From an uncultured Coriobacteriaceae bacterium (GTDB lineage: Bacteria; Actinomycetota; Coriobacteriia; Coriobacteriales; Eggerthellaceae): 10,087 nt of DNA. The position numbers were made by a program, and so were the translations under genes. Shown here in pieces: positions 7,222 through 10,087 of the stretch; positions within the stretch are counted from its first letter, which is position 1; each line of letters starts with the position of its first letter. The stretch lies in assembly GCA_902781245.1 (NCBI GenBank), contig CACZIP010000048.1, forward strand, positions 1-10,087, in the 5' to 3' direction. The notes beneath the pieces were generated by a model. That model had not been told where the DNA came from. It did no database searches and saw only the letters and a list, made by a program, of their open reading frames with translations.

Positions 7222-7250
7222 CCTGTTCAAATGACAACCTTCTGAACAGG
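7222..7250. promoter_or_regulatory. Inverted repeat, candidate operator
   Basis: CCTGTTCA (7222-7229) and TGAACAGG (7243-7250) are perfect inverted copies separated by 13 bases. Their centres are 21 bases apart, two turns of the helix, as expected for a dimeric regulator contacting one DNA face. No T run follows, so this is unlikely to be a terminator. The protein that binds it is unknown; the adjacent response regulator is one candidate, though OmpR-type sites are usually direct repeats. Confidence 0.45.
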
Positions 7251-7276
7251 CATTTTCCGCAAACGGTGAACCCGAT

Positions 7277-7450
7277 ATGCCCGAATTATACCCATTGGCC
7301 GCATATGACGTGAAAGAGATGTGCCCATTCCGAGCCGATTTCATGCCCTTCCTTTGGCCGAAATGTACCTGGTCGATGAAGTTCATAGAGCACGCACAAA
7401 TGCTGGGTAAAGTAGCCACCCATACCTCGCGAAGAGGTGGAAGAAGGTGA
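7277..7450 (+). CDS. Possible 57-codon leader ORF
   Basis: An ATG-started frame encodes a Met-, Phe- and Trp-rich peptide beginning MPELYPLAAYDVKEMC, with a second cysteine in FLWPKCTW. It ends with a TGA (7448-7450) only five bases before the next gene's ATG and overlapping its ribosome site, so translational coupling is conceivable. There is no clear ribosome site of its own. It uses several codons rare in the neighbours (TTA, ATA, CGA, TGT), and the frame is open for 14 codons before the ATG. It could be a remnant of an older gene or chance. Confidence 0.2.
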   Translation: MPELYPLAAYDVKEMCPFRADFMPFLWPKCTWSMKFIEHAQMLGKVATHTSRRGGRR

Positions 7451-7455
7451 TACAC

Positions 7456-8040
7456 ATGACTATGAAACACACTACCGAACGAACTACTCGCTACACGTAC
7501 GCCGACTGCCTGCGCGACTCGGTGCCCACACCGACGGGCGCAAACGGCACGACGCTTTACGGACTGCTCATGGTCGGTGGTACCGTCGCGCTCATGACCA
7601 CTGCGAGCGGCATCCAAGAGTCGGGTACCGACTTTTTGGATCAGCCCCACTGAAACTATCCGCTCATCTTCTGCATCGCGTTCCTCACGCGCGTGTACAT
7701 CAGCTCGCCGCTGGTCACGCTTTTGAAACGGCACCTGATCGATGGACGTTTCTTCGGGTTCGCGCGTGGCATCGCAACCACCGTACTGGGTGTTTGCGTG
7801 ACCTCACCTATTACAGCCGCCATCGTGGCGCTGCTGTTCACCGAACCGGATGATTTGTTGGGCACGTATGTTCAAACACTCGCAACAACCATGCCGATAA
7901 CGCTGCTGATTAGCCACTTCATCGTCGGCCCCGCTGTGAAGATGCTCTTCAACAACCGCATCACTCCCGATGGGGGCCTCAGGTTGTTGCGAAGCCTCGA
8001 CCAGCACGCCTTATCGCTTCTGAAGCTGTTCGGCATGTAG
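7456..8040 (+). pseudogene. Small integral membrane protein gene (DUF2798-like) split by an in-frame TGA
   Basis: The ATG at 7456 has AGAAGG (7442-7447) upstream. The frame encodes 65 residues, meets TGA at 7651-7653, then continues open in the same frame for 128 codons to TAG at 8038-8040. The parts join as one protein: a hydrophilic N-terminus, a helix (YGLLMVGGTVALMTTASGI), then after the stop three to four hydrophobic segments (NYPLIFCIAFL, GIATTVLGVCVTSPITAAIV, ATTMPITLLISHFIVGPAVK). The order and the final IVGPAVKMLF segment resemble DUF2798-type membrane proteins, but I am not sure of the family. TGA replaces TGG (Trp) by one base change and sits between H and N, a natural place for Trp. 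A nonsense-inactivated gene is most likely. Stop read-through, or restart at the GTG near 7693, is possible. Confidence 0.75.
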
Positions 8041-8045
8041 CGGAA

Positions 8046-8072
8046 TGAGTCGGCGCCTTGGTCCCCGACTCA
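8046..8072 (+). terminator. Hairpin after the split membrane-protein gene
   Basis: TGAGTCGG (8046-8053) pairs with CCGACTCA (8065-8072) across an 11-base loop, five bases after the TAG. The following bases (CCCAAAATAAAG) contain no T run, so it is at best a weak terminator for the + strand gene. Confidence 0.35.
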
Positions 8073-8116
8073 CCCAAAATAAAGAGGGGTGGGAAGCGAT
8101 TGGCTTCCCACCCCTC
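8073..8116 (-). terminator. Rho-independent terminator of the radical SAM gene
   Basis: On the - strand a perfect 14-bp stem (8116-8103 with 8097-8084, arm GAGGGGTGGGAAGC read on +) closes a 5-base loop and is followed by TTTATTTT. It lies 34 bases after the radical SAM stop codon. The stem is GC-rich and the T tract good, making this the clearest terminator in the window. The stem may also slow transcription arriving from the + strand gene, but there is no T tract on that side. Confidence 0.88.
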
Positions 8117-8150
8117 CAGTTGCATGCAGTGCGCTTTGCGAAAGGCGAAT

Positions 8151-9710
8151 CTATTCTGCGGAGACTTCGTCCATGGCCTTCTTGATGCGGGCGAAATCGG
8201 CATCGCGTTCAGCCAGCGGAACGTTGCCCACGCGGCCGTTGCGTTCGTATTTGGCGATATCGGCATCGGACTGGGCCACATAACGGCGTGCACGCCACTT
8301 GGCACGGCCGTCCTTGCCGTTGTACCACAGGCGCTCGGCAACGGGGTCCCATGCGCGGGCGCGCTCTTCGAACTTGGCGCCGAGCTCGCGCGGGTCTTCG
8401 GTGTGCTCGAGATCGGTGGATTTGGCGCCGGCGGCTTCCACCATTTCGGCCAGCTTGCCCGTGTTCTCGTAAATGGGGCAGGGGCGCAGCAGGTTGTTGC
8501 CGTCGAAGGGCTGGTTGTCGTAATACTGCATGAACAGCGGGCTGCGCAGTGCGTCGAGCAGCGACACCTCGCGGATGTTGGCGTTGGAGTAGTGCGCGAA
8601 CACGCACGGCTCGACATCGCCGTTGGCGTTGATGTGCAGGTAACGTCGCCCGCCCGCGATGCAGCCGCCTACGAATTCGCCGTCGTTCTGGAAGTCAAGC
8701 GTGAACAGCGGCTTCTTTTCGCGCATTTCGCGGATGAAGTGGAACAGGTGCTCGCGCTGCTCGGGCGTGGCCATGAGCTCGGACGTGGAGTTGTAGCCGA
8801 CGGGCATGAACGTGAAGATCCAAGCGAACAGGGCGCCCTTTTCGATGAGCCAGTCGAAGAACTCTTCGGAGGCAATGGAATCGGCGTTCTGGGACGTGTG
8901 GCAGCACGACACGCCGAACGGCAGCTGGTACTTGCGCAGAAGCTCCATGGCCTTGTCGATCTTGGCGAACGTGCCGTCGCCGCGACGCACGTCCGTAGCT
9001 TCGCCGATGCCTTCAACCGAGATGGCGGGGACGAAGTTCTTCACGCGAATCATTTCCTTGCAGAAGTCCTCGTCGATGAGCGTGGAGTTCGTGAACGAGA
9101 GGAACGCACAATCCTGGTGCTTTTCGCACAGGCGCATGAGGTCCTTCTTGCGCACGAGCGGCTCGCCGCCGGTGTAGATGTAAACGTGGGTGCCGAGTTC
9201 CTTGCCCTGGCAGATGATGGAATCGATCTCGTCATACGTGAGCTGGATGCTGTGCCCGTATTCCGCCGCCCAGCAACCGGTGCAGTGCAGGTTGCAGGCG
9301 CTCGTGGGGTCGAGCAGGATGGCCCAGGGCACGTTGCAGCGCAGCTTCTCGCGGTTGGCTTCCTGCATGGGCCAGGCCAAGAGGTTGCCGTCGACGAGGA
9401 ACGACTTTATGAGCTGGGGCATGACCTCGGGGTTGAGGTGCATAAGCTTGATGAGCAGCTGATACCAGTTGTTTTCTTCGGCAATGAGCTGCCTGAACGA
9501 GCTACGCTGGTTGCCGAAGAGGTTCTTGGGGAGAATGCGGTCGGAGATGTCCATGATCCTCTTCATGTTGGCCTCGGGGTTGGCTAGGAGCCAATCGACC
9601 ATCTTGAACAGCACAGCGCGCTTGATACCAGTGGTAGCACCAGACTTGGCGATTTCGTCCATTGAAATCATGTTTGCCTGCTTGAGCTTCCTTGCGGTAA
9701 CGGGTGTCAT
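8151..9710 (-). CDS. Radical SAM protein with twitch-like auxiliary cluster domain
   Basis: The 519-aa product starts at the ATG at 9710, with GGAGG five bases upstream; the ATG at 9722 overlaps that site and is unlikely. An all-helical N-terminal region (1-125) precedes the radical SAM barrel, with C139-x3-C143-x2-C146 in SACNLHCTGCW, and YTGGEP (179-184) for SAM binding. After the barrel, C350-x13-G364-x4-C369 followed by C411 in RPCPIYEN fits a shortened SPASM, or 'twitch', auxiliary Fe-S site. A charged C-terminal extension (420-519), ending in an Arg/Lys/Glu-rich helix, follows. Twitch and SPASM enzymes often modify peptides or small molecules, but no peptide substrate gene is visible. 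The substrate is unknown. It is transcribed divergently from a TetR-like gene, which suggests regulation by it. Confidence 0.9.
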   Translation of the reverse strand: MTPVTARKLKQANMISMDEIAKSGATTGIKRAVLFKMVDWLLANPEANMKRIMDISDRILPKNLFGNQRSSFRQLIAEENNWYQLLIKLMHLNPEVMPQLIKSFLVDGNLLAWPMQEANREKLRCNVPWAILLDPTSACNLHCTGCWAAEYGHSIQLTYDEIDSIICQGKELGTHVYIYTGGEPLVRKKDLMRLCEKHQDCAFLSFTNSTLIDEDFCKEMIRVKNFVPAISVEGIGEATDVRRGDGTFAKIDKAMELLRKYQLPFGVSCCHTSQNADSIASEEFFDWLIEKGALFAWIFTFMPVGYNSTSELMATPEQREHLFHFIREMREKKPLFTLDFQNDGEFVGGCIAGGRRYLHINANGDVEPCVFAHYSNANIREVSLLDALRSPLFMQYYDNQPFDGNNLLRPCPIYENTGKLAEMVEAAGAKSTDLEHTEDPRELGAKFEERARAWDPVAERLWYNGKDGRAKWRARRYVAQSDADIAKYERNGRVGNVPLAERDADFARIKKAMDEVSAE

Positions 9711-9746
9711 GTAAACCTCCATTCGCGACTGTAAACAATACCAGGG

Positions 9747-9776
9747 ATTATACTCCTATTGTAGAAATAGCCACAA
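9747..9776 (-). promoter_or_regulatory. Promoter of the radical SAM gene
   Basis: On the - strand TTGTGG (9776-9771) and a perfect TATAAT (9752-9747) are 18 bases apart. Transcription would start near 9740, giving a leader of about 30 bases before the ATG at 9710. It is the best sigma-70-like promoter in the window and lies in a clearly AT-rich stretch. Confidence 0.72.
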
Positions 9777-9777
9777 G

Positions 9778-9801
9778 TGTTGAATAATTATATTTACAAC
9801 A
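9778..9801. promoter_or_regulatory. Candidate TetR-type operator in the divergent region
   Basis: TGTTG (9778-9782) and CAACA (9797-9801) form the ends of an imperfect palindrome about 24 bases long with a fully AT-rich core. It lies immediately upstream of the radical SAM -35 element and overlaps a possible + strand -10 (AATAAT, 9783-9788, paired with TTGTAG at 9759-9764, spacing 18). Further TTGT/ACAA half-sites occur nearby. The placement suits a repressor controlling both directions. Confidence 0.4.
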
Positions 9802-9813
9802 GGCGTAGAAAAA

Positions 9814-9842
9814 TGGACAACATATGCTATTGTGCGTATTGA
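9814..9842 (+). promoter_or_regulatory. Alternative promoter for the TetR-like gene
   Basis: TGGACA (9814-9819) and TATTGA (9837-9842) are 17 bases apart, giving a start near 9849 and a short leader containing the purine-rich ribosome site (GGGGGAG, about 9853-9859). The -10 match is poor (3/6). It competes with the TTGTAG/AATAAT pair further upstream. Confidence 0.3.
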
Positions 9843-9863
9843 AATGAGTAGAGGGGGAGAGCA

Positions 9864-10087
9864 ATGTCAGACCAGGAGAAGCGCCTCGACAGACGTATCG
9901 TGCGCACGCGAAAAGCTATCATGGAAGCCTTCGACAAGCTTCTTGCCATCTACAGGCTCGACAAGATCACGGTGAGCCTGAACATCAAGCGGGATGTGTA
10001 CGAGGCAGAGTTTTCCAACTTGGGCTTGAAGACCGTGCCGATCTCTGATGAGTACCCGGAGAAGTTCGACCGGCTGCTCTGCGGCGG
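9864..10087 (+). CDS. TetR-type N-terminus fused in frame to non-TetR sequence (partial, runs off the window)
   Basis: The ATG has a GGGGGAG ribosome site upstream. Codons 1-38 read like the start of a TetR-family repressor: a basic arm, then RTRKAIMEAFDKLLA (14-28) as helix 1 and LDKITVS (32-38), where TetR proteins normally continue into the recognition helices (A-L/I-A-x-x-A...). Instead codons 39-74 read LNIKRDVYEAEFSNLGLKTV, an acidic turn, then KFDRLLCGG at the window edge. No helix-turn-helix follows. This second part resembles the C-terminal region of guanidino-modifying enzymes (amidinotransferase/dimethylargininase type), where a GG is followed by the catalytic Cys, but that is a weak resemblance. 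Possible explanations are a deletion fusion leaving a non-functional repressor, an assembly join, or a variant protein. The rest of the gene is outside the window. Confidence 0.55.
   Translation, partial: MSDQEKRLDRRIVRTRKAIMEAFDKLLAIYRLDKITVSLNIKRDVYEAEFSNLGLKTVPISDEYPEKFDRLLCG

Larger units (their letters stand above)
7090..7455. other. 366-base intergenic region, AT-richer than its neighbours
   Basis: Nothing certain is encoded here. It contains a perfect 8-base inverted repeat (7222-7229 and 7243-7250), an open frame of 57 codons (7277-7450) and a small hairpin, ACCTC-GCGAA-GAGGT (7424-7438), close to the next gene's ribosome site. No T-rich terminator follows the kinase gene. A long - strand open frame crosses the region but lacks a ribosome site and runs into the coding strand of real genes. 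Confidence 0.6.

Noticed and set aside
7651..7653. TGA as a selenocysteine codon
   Set aside because: The flanking residues (DQPH and NYPL) do not resemble a redox-active Sec site, there is no obvious SECIS-like hairpin just downstream, and Trp fits the context by a single base change.
7024..7734. 236-codon - strand open frame crossing the kinase end, the gap and the split gene
   Set aside because: It overlaps two better-supported + strand genes, has no ribosome site at its ATG and no recognisable domain. I considered whether its central part (about 7100-7400) is a decayed gene but found no motif.
8058..9587. 509-codon + strand open frame antisense to the radical SAM gene
   Set aside because: The opposite strand has a clear radical SAM protein with ribosome site, promoter and terminator. 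The antisense product is Val/Glu/Leu-rich with no family motif, typical of a GC-rich shadow frame.

Overview
The window (about 10.1 kb, GC-rich, roughly 58-60% by eye) looks like chromosomal DNA of a high-GC anaerobic actinobacterium. Codon use, strong AGGAGG-type ribosome sites and the gene set (DUF4405 membrane cytochrome with a C-terminal cysteine tail, DUF975 protein, TetR-type N-terminus, twitch-type radical SAM enzyme) fit the Coriobacteriia/Eggerthellaceae of the gut. That placement is inference, not something I could test. I see no rRNA, tRNA, CRISPR array, transposase or phage gene.

Layout, left to right. The window opens with the last 29 codons of an unidentified + strand gene. Next is a 383-aa protein with a RelA/SpoT-like HD phosphohydrolase domain and an unassigned C-terminal half (189-1340, +). 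Three - strand genes follow: a YpsA/SLOG-type 'putative molybdenum carrier' (1380-1883), a DUF1232 small membrane protein (1998-2510) and a DUF4405 cytochrome-b-like membrane protein with a Ser-rich linker and a four-cysteine tail (2676-3584). A divergent + strand block starts at 3794: a DUF975 integral membrane protein with a long Ala/Pro/Tyr- and Glu-rich cytoplasmic tail, then an OmpR-class response regulator (5255-5947) and its sensor kinase (5953-7089). A 40-bp near-perfect palindrome sits directly in front of the regulator's ribosome site.

After a 366-bp AT-richer gap (7090-7455), which holds an inverted repeat and a possible 57-codon leader ORF, comes a small membrane-protein gene. One in-frame TGA, where Trp would fit, splits it (7456-8040, +). 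Converging on it is a large - strand radical SAM gene (8151-9710) with a clear rho-independent terminator and a good promoter. Divergent from this, at the right edge, is a gene that begins as a TetR-family DNA-binding domain but from codon 39 reads in frame into sequence unlike TetR, possibly a guanidino-modifying enzyme. The window ends before this can be resolved.

Working relationships. The response regulator and kinase form a two-component system, possibly co-expressed with the DUF975 protein. The radical SAM gene and the TetR-like gene share a 153-bp AT-rich divergent control region, suggesting local repression. The HD protein and the YpsA-like protein are convergent neighbours that could both handle nucleotides, but nothing shows that they act together. 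The most unusual items are the TetR fusion, the in-frame TGA, the duplicated cysteine-protein tail beyond its stop codon, and the 40-bp palindrome.
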